DNA from: Oceanobacillus saliphilus
GTDB lineage: Bacteria > Bacillota > Bacilli > Bacillales > Amphibacillaceae
NCBI RefSeq assembly: GCF_023522835.1
Contig: NZ_JALCZU010000002.1
Location: 62,001-126,000 of the forward strand
Length of the DNA: 64,000 nt
Direction of reading: 5' to 3'
Below are positions 55,467 to 64,000 of this stretch, in pieces. The notes beneath the pieces are model-generated. The model ran no database searches, had not been told where the DNA came from, and saw only the letters and a program-made list of their open reading frames with translations. The position numbers were made by a program, and so were the translations under genes. Each line of letters starts with the position of its first letter. Position 1 is the stretch's first letter.

Positions 55467-56582
55467 TTAAAGTGAATCTAAATAATTTTCTAGGTCATCA
55501 CGTGTTTGCGGGACTTCCACATCACCATTAAGAATCTTTTCTTTCCATTCATTAACAGCATTAACAATGTCCTCGGTCATTGCTTCCGTATTTGTTTCAG
55601 CAATAGCGATTCCATCTTCTTCAATTCCAAACTGTAAATGTTCTCCACCAGGGAACTCACCATCTTGAAGCATATGAGCAACATCTTTTACAGCTACGTC
55701 TACACGTTTAATCATCGAAGTCAATGTTACATTGTGATCTCCAATTTTTCCTTCTTCGTGTTGATCTGCATCAACACCGATTACCCAAATTTCACGATCT
55801 GAATCATTTTGCTTAATATCTTTTGCTTGGTTAAACACACCGTTACCAGTTCCACCAGAAGCATGGTAAATGATGTCAATATCATTTCCGTACATATTCG
55901 ATGCAATGATTTTCCCTTTTGATGCATCATCAAATGTTTCAGCATACTGAACATCTATTTCGATAGCAGGATTAACTGATTTTGCACCAGCAATGAATCC
56001 AACTTCGAATTTAGTGATTAACGGAGAATCAATTCCACCAATAAAACCAAGTTTATTTGTTTTCGTTTTGTTTGCAGCAGCGACACCTGCTAAAAATGAG
56101 CCTTCATGCTCTTTAAACGTAACACTCAATGCATTTGGTGCCTCAACAATATCATCAACGATTGAAAAATACGTATCAGGGAATTGTTCAGCAGCCTTTT
56201 GAATATCCTCTTTTAAAAGAAATCCTGTACCAAAGATTAAATTGTAATCATCACGAACGAGACGCGTAATGTTCGGCATGAAATCTGCTTGAGACGATGA
56301 TTGTGCATAGTCAAAGCCATTTCCTTTTGATAAACCATTTTCTTCACCCCATGCTTGGATACCTTCCCATGCAGATTGGTTAAATGATTTATCATCTACA
56401 CCACCCTGGTCTGTAACCATCGCGATGCTGTAATCTGCAGATCCTTCGTCTTCAGCTCCGGAATCATCTGCATTGTTATTCGTATCCGTTGTTTCCTCTT
56501 CATCGGCTCCACCACAAGCTGCTAAAACCAATCCAAGAGTCAACAATAACGCAAACAATAAAATAAATTTACGATTTCTCAT
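55467..56582 (-). CDS. nupN: BMP-family nucleoside-binding lipoprotein, NupN-like
   Basis: 371 residues. Signal peptide with lipobox L-V-L-A-A-C, Cys23. The mature part has the Bmp motif D-K-S-F-N-Q-S-A-W-E-G near 81, and D-A-D-Q near 271, part of the nucleoside-binding site in PnrA. It is the receptor for the importer that follows. The gene begins with AAGGGGGG upstream. Confidence 0.94.
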   Translation of the reverse strand: MRNRKFILLFALLLTLGLVLAACGGADEEETTDTNNNADDSGAEDEGSADYSIAMVTDQGGVDDKSFNQSAWEGIQAWGEENGLSKGNGFDYAQSSSQADFMPNITRLVRDDYNLIFGTGFLLKEDIQKAAEQFPDTYFSIVDDIVEAPNALSVTFKEHEGSFLAGVAAANKTKTNKLGFIGGIDSPLITKFEVGFIAGAKSVNPAIEIDVQYAETFDDASKGKIIASNMYGNDIDIIYHASGGTGNGVFNQAKDIKQNDSDREIWVIGVDADQHEEGKIGDHNVTLTSMIKRVDVAVKDVAHMLQDGEFPGGEHLQFGIEEDGIAIAETNTEAMTEDIVNAVNEWKEKILNGDVEVPQTRDDLENYLDSL

Positions 56583-56690
56583 TTAAAAGCCCCCCTTAAC
56601 ATCATTTATTGTTACTTATTCTGACAAAAGAATCACTATAAACCCATAGAATCTTTTTATGTACCTGTCGACTTCGATTATTTCCAGCTC

Positions 56691-57416
56691 TTAAACGCGT
56701 TTTCTCAAAACGTGAAAACTAAAAACATCTGAGCGGAAATAATTAGCAGAATATAGTACAGCTTCATCTTCATTTGTGTAGTGGACCTGTTTCAATAAGA
56801 GAAGTGATTGATCCGCCACACAATTTAATATACTGTATATTCGGTCATGGTAACTTATTGGTTCGATAAAGGTAACGGCATAAGAAATCCTCTTATTTGC
56901 ATATTCTTCTAATAGGTCGAAGATAGAGTCTTCTTCATGCACATGGTCCAGCGGTATCAATTTTGCAGGCACCTTGTCAATGCAAAATACTACAGGTTTA
57001 TGATCAGCAGTTCGAACTCTTTCAATTTTTGCCAAGGTATCAATCTTTCTAGGGGAAAACTTTGCTTTATCTTCATCGGTTGCTTCTACTAATTCTGCCG
57101 ACAAATACTGGGAACCGGCAATTTTGCCAGATTCTTCAATCATTTGTGTGACACTTTTCAGTTCTTCAATCCCTGATGAAAAAATCGGTTTCGAATTAAC
57201 AAAGGTACCAACACCATGTCGCCTAGTTACAATATTGTCTTCCTCAAGAATTCGCAAAGCCTCTCTTAACGTAGCTCTGGAAACGCCCAAGTCCTTAGAC
57301 AACTGATATTCGGATGGCAATTTCTCATTCTCACTGTATGTGCCATTTTCAATATCTCTTGTAATTTCATCGATGACCCGTAAATATAGGTGCCTAGAAT
57401 CCGTTTTAATCGACAC
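56691..57416 (-). CDS. GntR-family regulator, HutC/UTRA subfamily
   Basis: 241 residues from GTG 57416 (V-S-I-K-T-D-S-R), chosen for AAGGGGG just upstream; the frame is open much further but the added part is not protein-like. Winged helix near 10-75 (L-P-S-E-Y-Q-L-S, S-R-A-T-L-R-E-A-L-R-I-L) and a UTRA effector domain. It sits just upstream of the nup-like genes on the same strand and probably controls them. Position after spoIIIE matches B. subtilis ymfC. Confidence 0.9.
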   Translation of the reverse strand: MSIKTDSRHLYLRVIDEITRDIENGTYSENEKLPSEYQLSKDLGVSRATLREALRILEEDNIVTRRHGVGTFVNSKPIFSSGIEELKSVTQMIEESGKIAGSQYLSAELVEATDEDKAKFSPRKIDTLAKIERVRTADHKPVVFCIDKVPAKLIPLDHVHEEDSIFDLLEEYANKRISYAVTFIEPISYHDRIYSILNCVADQSLLLLKQVHYTNEDEAVLYSANYFRSDVFSFHVLRKRV

Positions 57417-57576
57417 AAAATTCCCCCTTTTCCCTTTAGCTGCTTTAAAGAGATCTGACCTCTGACGTATGACTATTTGTCCGTCATTAATATTACCATT
57501 ATTAATAAAATAAATAAATAGAATTAGGATAAATTTCTTAAAAAAGTCATTCTTAAATGACAAATATAGACACAAT

Positions 57577-57610
57577 GAGGCAGGCATATATCATCATATA
57601 TGCCTGCCTC
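57577..57610. terminator. Terminator of spoIIIE
   Basis: GAGGCAGGCATATAT is perfectly inverted after a 4-base loop. It lies between the spoIIIE stop and the regulator gene, with weak T-runs on either side. Confidence 0.8.
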
Positions 57611-57655
57611 TTATAAACTATCCTTTGCCAGCACACTCTAATAGCTTCCAGCGAC

Positions 57656-59935
57656 TTAGGTTGTTTGCTCTTCCGTTGATTTGGATACCAATACTGTCCT
57701 TGGTTTACTTCCTTCATAAGGACCCACAATTCCTCTTGCTTCCATCGCATCTATTAATCGTGCTGCCCGCGTATAGCCAATCCTGAATCTCCGCTGAAGC
57801 ATGGAAACACTTGCACTCTGTAATTCTGTTATCATCTGTACTGCATCATCATATAGTTCGTCATCAACTTCTTCCACAACTTCATTTGTATCTTCAGGTA
57901 TCATTTCTTCCTGATAAGAAGCTTTTTGTTGGTCGATACAATGATCCACAATTCGTTCAACCTCTTCATCTGACAAAAATGCTCCCTGAACACGGGTAGG
58001 CTTTGATGAACCTACCGGCATAAACAGCATATCTCCTCTTCCAAGTAATTTCTCTGCCCCGCCGGAGTCAAGAATCGTTCTTGAATCGGTTTGAGAAGAA
58101 ACACTGAAAGCAATTCTTGATGGGATATTGGCTTTGATTACACCAGTAATGACGTCTACAGAAGGTCTTTGGGTTGCAATAATCAAGTGTATTCCAGCAG
58201 CTCTGGCCATTTGAGCCAATCTGGTTATCGAATCTTCCACATCATTGGAAGCTACCATCATTAAATCAGCCAGCTCGTCTACCAATACTACAATATATGG
58301 CAAATTCGGCTGCGTTTCATCGGAGTTAACGTTATATTTTCTAATATATTCATTATATCCTTCTATGTTTCGTGTACCAGTATCCGAAAACAGATCATAT
58401 CTTCTTTCCATTTCTGATACGACCTTTTTCAAAGCTCTTGATGCTTTTTTCGGATCGGTGACAACTGGTGCGAGCAGATGTGGAATTCCGTTATAGACAT
58501 TCAACTCTACTTTTTTGGGATCAATCATCATCATTTTAACTTCATGAGGCTTCGCACGCATTAAAATACTTGTAATGATCCCATTTACACAGACACTTTT
58601 ACCGCTGCCAGTTGCACCGGCAATTAACAGATGCGGCATTTTATTTAATTCCCCCACTACCGCTTCACCCGATATATCCCTTCCTAAAGCATATAGTAGT
58701 TTGGAAGATTTATTGTTCCACGTTTTATCCAGCACTTCCCGCAGTGATACCATGGCAATTTCCTGGTTAGGCACTTCAATGCCAACAGCCGATTTTCCAG
58801 GAATCGGTGCTTCAATTCGAATATCCTTGGCAGCAAGTGCCAGTGCAATATCATCATGTAGCCCTACGATTTTACTTACTTTAACGCCAGCTTCCGGATA
58901 AACTTCATATTTCGTTACGGCTGGTCCTACATGTACTTTCGTAATTCTCGCTTTGACACCAAAGCTCTTAAAAGTACGCTCTAGCTTTCTTACAGTTGCC
59001 TGAATTTGTGATTTTTCCTGCGTTTGAGAGTTGTGTGCAGGTTCTGCCAATAAATCAGGTGAAGGTAATACATAATCATAGTTTTCGGTGGCCGTCATTG
59101 GCATTGGTTGGTCAATATCTTCCTCCGTCTGTTCTGTTTCGGGAGATGATTTTGCCTTTGGTTTAACTACTGTTTCCAGTTCATCCGTTGCATAGGCAAC
59201 TTCCGTGAAGTCATTTATAAATGGCTCCTCATGCTGAAGCTTGAGATCCTCTACAGCCGTATCTTCCGGAATGATTACTTCTTCTTTTCTATGTTGCTTT
59301 CTGTCAGCTCTTGCTTCTTTCCACCTTGCAGCTTGTTTCGTAGTAATCTGTTTCATCTTAGAAAATAACTTGGAAAAAATATCTCCCACTGATAAATCGG
59401 TTATAAATATCAGACCAATTAACATGGAGAAAACAGCCACTATTTTCGAACCTGCCAATGAGAACATATAAAAGCAGAATGCGAATATAATCGCTCCAAG
59501 AATCCCTCCACCAGTCTGCACTACTGTGCCTGTTCCGTTTGCATAGCCCAGGAAATTATTCCATGTTGTTCCAATAATAGAAGCATTCTCTGCCGAAACT
59601 AGTAGGCTTTCAAATGTCTGAATATGGGTGAAGAGCAATATTCCCGCAAACAAAATATAAAAGCCTACCATTTTCCTGCTCCGGAAATTGGGAAACTTAC
59701 GTTTGACGAGTAACAACACGCCAGTTATCAGGAGGAATACCGAGGCAACAAAGTACCAGATACCAAGAAATAGTTGGAAAAAATGTTCGAGCCATCCTGG
59801 TATTGCTCCATCACTAATGGCACTTGTCCCACTTCCGAATATAGATAGAAAAATAAATAATAGTCCCAGTAATTCAAATTTTAATAGTTTTGTTTGTTTT
59901 GCACTTGTTCTTTTCGATTTTCTTTTTCTAGCCAT
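57656..59935 (-). CDS. spoIIIE: DNA translocase SpoIIIE (FtsK family)
   Basis: 759 residues. Four N-terminal membrane segments (about 24-165), a charged linker, the RecA-like motor with G-A-T-G-S-G-K-S-V near 438, and a C-terminal gamma winged helix that reads SRS sites ([16 protein letters not shown]). It pumps the chromosome into the forespore. ATG 59935 with AGAGGTG. Confidence 0.98.
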   Translation of the reverse strand: MARKRKSKRTSAKQTKLLKFELLGLLFIFLSIFGSGTSAISDGAIPGWLEHFFQLFLGIWYFVASVFLLITGVLLLVKRKFPNFRSRKMVGFYILFAGILLFTHIQTFESLLVSAENASIIGTTWNNFLGYANGTGTVVQTGGGILGAIIFAFCFYMFSLAGSKIVAVFSMLIGLIFITDLSVGDIFSKLFSKMKQITTKQAARWKEARADRKQHRKEEVIIPEDTAVEDLKLQHEEPFINDFTEVAYATDELETVVKPKAKSSPETEQTEEDIDQPMPMTATENYDYVLPSPDLLAEPAHNSQTQEKSQIQATVRKLERTFKSFGVKARITKVHVGPAVTKYEVYPEAGVKVSKIVGLHDDIALALAAKDIRIEAPIPGKSAVGIEVPNQEIAMVSLREVLDKTWNNKSSKLLYALGRDISGEAVVGELNKMPHLLIAGATGSGKSVCVNGIITSILMRAKPHEVKMMMIDPKKVELNVYNGIPHLLAPVVTDPKKASRALKKVVSEMERRYDLFSDTGTRNIEGYNEYIRKYNVNSDETQPNLPYIVVLVDELADLMMVASNDVEDSITRLAQMARAAGIHLIIATQRPSVDVITGVIKANIPSRIAFSVSSQTDSRTILDSGGAEKLLGRGDMLFMPVGSSKPTRVQGAFLSDEEVERIVDHCIDQQKASYQEEMIPEDTNEVVEEVDDELYDDAVQMITELQSASVSMLQRRFRIGYTRAARLIDAMEARGIVGPYEGSKPRTVLVSKSTEEQTT

Positions 59936-59974
59936 TCTTATCACCTCTATCTCTTACCAGCATATACGAATAGT

Positions 59975-60004
59975 AAACCCTTGCCTACATATTGGCAAGG
60001 GTTT
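59975..60004. terminator. Hairpin between ylzJ and spoIIIE
   Basis: AAACCCTTGCC is perfectly inverted as GGCAAGGGTTT around an 8-base loop. No long U-run on the minus strand. Confidence 0.65.
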
Positions 60005-60049
60005 TATTACTACATGCAATTATATCATAAAACATGGTAAATTATTGAT

Positions 60050-60256
60050 TCACGATAAGATTCTTCCAGGGGAAAATTCTGCGTTTAAAAAATCGTTTGG
60101 ATCTGATGAGAGTAATTGCTGAATTTGATAGGAACCATCCGGCATTCTTTCTGCATATACTGTTCTGCCCTTATAGGAAACACTTTCTAAATTAGAGTAA
60201 CTATCCATCTCCACGGGGAAAATATCGCTATGGGCCATAGGAGTATAGAGGATCAT
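60050..60256 (-). CDS. ylzJ: YlzJ-like protein
   Basis: 68 residues, starting M-I-L-Y-T-P-M and containing [10 protein letters not shown] and a final P-G-R, as in B. subtilis YlzJ. Function unknown. Its ATG overlaps the tepA stop as ATGA, so the two are translationally coupled. Confidence 0.93.
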   Translation of the reverse strand: MILYTPMAHSDIFPVEMDSYSNLESVSYKGRTVYAERMPDGSYQIQQLLSSDPNDFLNAEFSPGRILS

Positions 60257-60987
60257 TGGACAACACCACTTTCAGGTGACACCTTTGGACCTATAAATTC
60301 ATTCAATTTATTCATCGCCTCTTTAACGCCGCCTACCTCATCTATCAAACCATACGCTACAGCATCTTTCCCGATAACATTTGTCCCGATATCTCTCGTC
60401 AGGTTACCTTTTGCAAACATTAGATCCTTAAATTTTTCTTCTTTAATATTTGAATGCTCCACAACAAATTGAATGACTCTGTCCTGCATTTTATCCAGAT
60501 ATTCAAAAGTCTGCGGCACCCCGATTACCAGTCCTGTCAGTCGTATAGGATGAATCGTCATTGTAGCAGTCGGTACAATGAATGAATGCTTCGTTGCTAC
60601 TGCAATTGGCACTCCAATAGAGTGACCTCCACCAAGTACGATGGATACAGTTGGCTTTGAAATAGATGCAATCATCTCCGAAAGTGCAAGCCCTGCCTCG
60701 ACATCTCCACCGACCGTATTCAACAGGATGATTAGTCCCTCAATTTTCGGATTTTGCTCAATAGCGATTAACTGTGGCAATAAATGCTCATATTTTGTTG
60801 TTTTGTTTTGTGGTGGAAGTTGCAAATGACCTTCCACTTGTCCAATTATGGAAAGAACATGAATGTTAGAATCAGGTGCCTGAGGAATATTGGATTGTCC
60901 CAGCTGCTGAATTCTTTCTACAAGGGCTGATGAATTTGGTTGATTATCCTGTTGCTGTTCTTCTTTCTGCTCTGAATTATTGCTCAT
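60253..60987 (-). CDS. tepA: ClpP-like serine peptidase TepA
   Basis: 244 residues. ClpP fold with nucleophile Ser123 in G-G-G-H-S-I-G and His146 in T-I-H-P. The N-terminus is hydrophilic and glutamine-rich. B. subtilis TepA is a cytosolic ClpP-like peptidase once linked to protein translocation and to spore SASP degradation. AAGGAGGTC precedes the ATG. Confidence 0.93.
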   Translation of the reverse strand: MSNNSEQKEEQQQDNQPNSSALVERIQQLGQSNIPQAPDSNIHVLSIIGQVEGHLQLPPQNKTTKYEHLLPQLIAIEQNPKIEGLIILLNTVGGDVEAGLALSEMIASISKPTVSIVLGGGHSIGVPIAVATKHSFIVPTATMTIHPIRLTGLVIGVPQTFEYLDKMQDRVIQFVVEHSNIKEEKFKDLMFAKGNLTRDIGTNVIGKDAVAYGLIDEVGGVKEAMNKLNEFIGPKVSPESGVVQ

Positions 60988-61042
60988 TTACGGACCTCCT
61001 TTATTTCAAATGACTATAAACGTAGTATGAACGTAAATACAC

Positions 61043-61075
61043 AAAAAATACCGGCTGAAAACAGCCGATATTTTT
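61043..61075 (-). terminator. Rho-independent terminator of dapA
   Basis: AATATCGGCTG and CAGCCGGTATT flank TTTT on the minus strand, followed by TTTTGTG. It lies between dapA and tepA. Confidence 0.85.
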
Positions 61076-61121
61076 GCGGTTACTACGATAACATTTTATA
61101 TAGACATATAAGAAGTTGGAC

Positions 61122-61174
61122 TGACCTAGTCTGAACATCTCGCAGCTAAGTGACGAGTGTTCTAGGCTAGGTCA
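61122..61174. repeat. Large imperfect palindrome in the dapA 3' region
   Basis: TGACCTAG...CTAGGTCA with GAACA/TGTTC and CTCG/CGAG pairing inside: about 20 bp per arm around an 11-base loop. It is not followed by a U-run. It lies where other Bacillaceae carry rnjB. Confidence 0.6.
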
Positions 61175-61183
61175 TAAATGGTT

Positions 61184-62050
61184 CTACCCTTCAAGAAGAA
61201 GCTTTAATTTCTCCATTTCTTCATCCGTAAGTCTGACGAGAGGCAGCCTTACACCACCTGTCTCAATCCCTTTCATTTGCAATGCAGCTTTGACCGGGCT
61301 AGGATTTGGCGCTGTAAAGAGTCCATTCATCACTGGAAGCATATTTCGGTGAATGGTGGCAGCTTCCCTTGTATTGCCGTTAAGAAAATGGTTGACCATT
61401 GCTTTCATTTCATTCCCTATAATATGGGAAGCTACAGAAACGACACCATCCGCACCAAGTGCAAGCATCGGTAATGTTAATCCATCGTCTCCACTGTATA
61501 CACTGAAATCATCCGCTGTGCTGTTGATAATTTCTGAAACTTGATCAAGATCTCCGCTTGCTTCTTTCACAGAAACAATGTTATCAAGCATACTCAACTG
61601 AATGATTGTTTCTGCTGTCATATTTACAGCCGAGCGACCAGGGATGTTATAAAGCATAATTGGCAAATTAGTTTCTTTCGCAATTGCCGCAAAATGCTCA
61701 TACATTCCCTGCTGACTTGGCTTATTGTAATAAGGGGCTACCAGCATAATTCCATCCACACCGCATCTTTCGGCCTCTTTTGTAAGTTGTATGGATGCGG
61801 CTGTATCATTGCTTCCAGTTCCAGCTATAACAGGTACTCTCTTATTCACTTGCTTTACAACATGTGTAAACAGGACGACCTTTTCTTCGTTTGTCAGTGT
61901 CGGTGATTCCCCGGTTGTTCCTGCTACCACCAAACCATCCGTTCCATTATCAAGTAAATATTCAATTAAAATGCTCGTTCGTTCAAGATCTATTTTTCCT
62001 TCATTATCAAATGGAGTGACCAAAGCGGTCAGGACTTGCCCAAAATTCAT
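61184..62050 (-). CDS. dapA: 4-hydroxy-tetrahydrodipicolinate synthase
   Basis: 288 residues. Schiff-base Lys in V-S-V-K-E-A-S-G-D near 163, G-T-T-G-E-S near 44 and Y-N-I-P-G-R-S near 134 are all present. It condenses pyruvate with aspartate semialdehyde, the first step specific to lysine and dipicolinate. Located after dapG in the usual order. Confidence 0.98.
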   Translation of the reverse strand: MNFGQVLTALVTPFDNEGKIDLERTSILIEYLLDNGTDGLVVAGTTGESPTLTNEEKVVLFTHVVKQVNKRVPVIAGTGSNDTAASIQLTKEAERCGVDGIMLVAPYYNKPSQQGMYEHFAAIAKETNLPIMLYNIPGRSAVNMTAETIIQLSMLDNIVSVKEASGDLDQVSEIINSTADDFSVYSGDDGLTLPMLALGADGVVSVASHIIGNEMKAMVNHFLNGNTREAATIHRNMLPVMNGLFTAPNPSPVKAALQMKGIETGGVRLPLVRLTDEEMEKLKLLLEG

Positions 62051-62115
62051 ACATAATCACCTTTCTTCTATACGTGTGTTCAGGGATTTCTGAACACCTT
62101 CGTTAAGGCTCTTGA

Positions 62116-63345
62116 TCACAACGGCTCATTTATATCACTTAACCCAAATACTTCATGCAAAGCATTTACTGCAGTAATTAAGTCATTAGCATGGACCAGG
62201 ACCCAGATTGTAGTATGACTATCAGCAGATTGCAATATCTGCACCCCTGCATTCGTTAATGCTTGAACAATTTTTGAGGCAACTCCAGGTACACCAGTCA
62301 TTCCGGCTCCTACTGCAGAAACTTTCGCACATCCTTCCGTAATCTCTGGATTAAATCCGAGAACTTCAAGAATATGGACCGCTCTTTCAGTAAGAGAAGC
62401 AGGAACTGTATACACTACTCCTGTAGGGGAAATATTAATGAAATCCACTGATATTCCGGCTTCAGCCATTGCCTTGAAAACTTCAGACTGAAGACGATAG
62501 GCAGATTCTTTTGTTTGAACTTTAATTTGGGTAATCGATGACATATGTGCTATCCCAGTAATCATTCTGTCAGGAATATCCATCCCTAATTCAAGAAGCC
62601 GCGAGGAAGTAACCAATGTACCAAGTTCCTGAGAATAGGTTGACCTTATACGCATTGGTATTTTTCCTTGCATCGCAATCTCTACTGCACGTGGATGGAT
62701 TACTTTTGCACCCTGATATGCCAAATTACAGATCTCATTATATGTGACAATATCCAATGGGCGAGCAGTTTTAACTACTCTCGGATCTGCTGTCATAATA
62801 CCATTAACATCTGTAAAAATTTCAATCCGCTCTGCAGCCAATGCTACACCAAGCGCGGCAGCACTCGTATCACTGCCACCTCGACCAATAGTCGTCATCT
62901 CACCTGATTCACTCACACCCTGAAAACCAGCAACAACGACAACATCATGCTTCTCAAATTCTTTCAAGATCCTAGTTGGATTTACTTCTTTTATCTTAGC
63001 CTTGTTGAAATCATCAGTTGTCAAAAAACCTGCCTGTGCTCCGGTTAATGCTGTTGCAGCTATATGGTTCTTTTGAAGTTCATTTGACAGAACCACTGCA
63101 GAGATTATTTCCCCGCAAGACATTAACATATCCAGTTCACGTGCAGAGTTCTGATTTGCGGGATAATCTACAAGACCTAACAAAGTATCCGTTGCATATG
63201 GATCAGGCTTTCTTCCTAATGCAGATACGACTACAACTAGCTTATAGTCTTTAACCAAGGCATCTTTAATGTGTTTTATTACATGTTCCCTATTTTCTTC
63301 AGTTTGAACGGAGGTTCCACCGAATTTTTGAACCAACACTTGCAT
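62116..63345 (-). CDS. dapG: Aspartate kinase I
   Basis: 409 residues. K-F-G-G-T-S-V near the start, a catalytic domain with G-R-G-G-S-D-T-S near 155, and two C-terminal ACT domains, the diaminopimelate-inhibited form. ATG 63345 is preferred to the adjacent ATG 63348 for spacing to AGAGGTG. The gene lies between asd and dapA. Confidence 0.97.
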   Translation of the reverse strand: MQVLVQKFGGTSVQTEENREHVIKHIKDALVKDYKLVVVVSALGRKPDPYATDTLLGLVDYPANQNSARELDMLMSCGEIISAVVLSNELQKNHIAATALTGAQAGFLTTDDFNKAKIKEVNPTRILKEFEKHDVVVVAGFQGVSESGEMTTIGRGGSDTSAAALGVALAAERIEIFTDVNGIMTADPRVVKTARPLDIVTYNEICNLAYQGAKVIHPRAVEIAMQGKIPMRIRSTYSQELGTLVTSSRLLELGMDIPDRMITGIAHMSSITQIKVQTKESAYRLQSEVFKAMAEAGISVDFINISPTGVVYTVPASLTERAVHILEVLGFNPEITEGCAKVSAVGAGMTGVPGVASKIVQALTNAGVQILQSADSHTTIWVLVHANDLITAVNALHEVFGLSDINEPL

Positions 63346-63375
63346 CATAACACCTCTATTATTACCGGATACTGT

Positions 63376-63415
63376 ATGTTTATAAAGGAAACCCATGTGC
63401 TCCCTTTATAAACAT
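63376..63415. terminator. Hairpin between asd and dapG
   Basis: ATGTTTATAAAGG is inverted as CCTTTATAAACAT with a 14-base loop. No distinct U-run; likely an intercistronic processing or attenuation hairpin. Confidence 0.5.
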
Positions 63416-63419
63416 CCTA

Positions 63420-64000
63420 TTATAGCCAATTATTTTTAATTAATGATTGTGCAATCTGTACCGTATTCCACGCAGCTCCTTTAAGGAGATTATCAGATAC
63501 AACCCATAAGTGGAATCCTCTAGGGTTATCAAGATCCTTGCGAACACGGCCAACAAAAACGTCTTCTTTATCTGCAGAACTTAAAGGTGTTGGATAGAGT
63601 TGAGCTCCCGGATCATCCTGAAGTACAACTCCATCAGCAGTTTCCAATACTTTCCACAAGTCAGCTACAGTTACGTCATCTTTATCGACTTCAATATAGA
63701 CGCTTTCTGCATGTGACGTAAAGAAAGGTAACCGAACACATGTAGCCGCTACAGATAGTTTCTCATCATGCATAATTTTTTTAGTTTCATTGATCATTTT
63801 CATTTCTTCGAAGGTATATCCATTTTCTCCAAAAACATCGATTTGTGGAAGTGCATTGAAAGCTATTGGATAATGTCTTTTATCACCTGTTACCGGAAGC
63901 AGATTTGCCTCCATTTCTTCCCCATTTAAAAATTGCTGTGCCTGTGCTTTAAGCTCCTCTGTTGCTTGTGCGCCTGCACCTGATACAGCCTGATAGGTTG
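63420..64000 (-). CDS. asd: Aspartate-semialdehyde dehydrogenase (5' end outside window)
   Basis: The C-terminal 193 residues. It enters with T-Y-Q-A-V-S-G-A-G, the conserved segment downstream of the active-site Cys, and continues with T-C-V-R-L-P-F-F-T-S-H-A-E, which holds the Arg and His of the substrate site, to N-P-R-G-F-H-L-W-V-V-S-D-N. It reduces aspartyl phosphate to aspartate semialdehyde. The N-terminal NADP domain lies beyond the window edge. Confidence 0.97.
   Translation of the reverse strand, partial: TYQAVSGAGAQATEELKAQAQQFLNGEEMEANLLPVTGDKRHYPIAFNALPQIDVFGENGYTFEEMKMINETKKIMHDEKLSVAATCVRLPFFTSHAESVYIEVDKDDVTVADLWKVLETADGVVLQDDPGAQLYPTPLSSADKEDVFVGRVRKDLDNPRGFHLWVVSDNLLKGAAWNTVQIAQSLIKNNWL

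Noticed and set aside
1-64000. CRISPR arrays, tRNA or rRNA genes, defence systems
   Set aside because: No regularly spaced repeats, no cloverleaf or rRNA signatures and no defence-type proteins were seen.

Overview
This window looks like a chromosome segment of a low-GC, spore-forming member of the Bacillaceae, probably near Oceanobacillus, Virgibacillus or Lentibacillus. The evidence is AT-rich DNA, strong AGGAGG-type ribosome sites, sporulation genes (spoIIIE, spoVS, spoVK, cotE) and a gene order from asd to glnA that follows Bacillus subtilis. Every convincing gene lies on the minus strand, so transcription runs from base 64000 towards base 1.

Bases 23.6-64 kb are conserved core genome. 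In transcription order: lysine/aspartate biosynthesis (asd, dapG, dapA), tepA-ylzJ-spoIIIE, a GntR regulator with a BMP-type nucleoside ABC importer (nupNOPQ-like), ymfF-ymfH-ymfI-ymfJ-ymfK-ymfM, pgsA-cinA-recA, rny-ymdB-spoVS, miaB-ymcA-cotE, mutS-mutL, a Dps ferritin, miaA-hfq, spoVK-hflX-ynbB and glnR-glnA. Compared with B. subtilis, rnjB is missing between dapA and tepA, and the nrd region is missing between hfq and spoVK. The second gap holds two inverted copies of a palindromic repeat whose outer arms differ between copies but stay self-complementary.

Bases 1-23.1 kb are an accessory catabolic island directly downstream of glnA. A broken tyrosine-recombinase 3' end (plus strand, about 23418-23567) lies at the boundary and suggests arrival on an integrative element. 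The island encodes a FadR-type GntR regulator, a bicupin, an unrecognised tandem-duplicated protein, a DUF35 protein paired with a Cys-less thiolase, four acyl-CoA dehydrogenases in two pairs, an enoyl-CoA hydratase, an acyl-CoA ligase, an MFE-2-like SDR, a two-subunit MaoC hydratase, an HMG-CoA-synthase-like/DUF35 fusion, an SCP-x-type thiolase, a TRAP transporter, a NIPSNAP protein, an AMACR-like CoA-transferase/racemase, a methylmalonyl-CoA-epimerase-like VOC protein and the start of a KstD-like flavoprotein. Together these resemble the machinery that oxidises 2-methyl-branched side chains of steroids or isoprenoids in actinobacteria. The substrate is an inference. A decayed second ligase/hydratase/dehydrogenase module sits inside the island (14.4-15.25 kb), and a near-consensus cre site (22318) lies upstream of the first genes.

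No tRNA, rRNA, CRISPR array or intact insertion sequence was seen.
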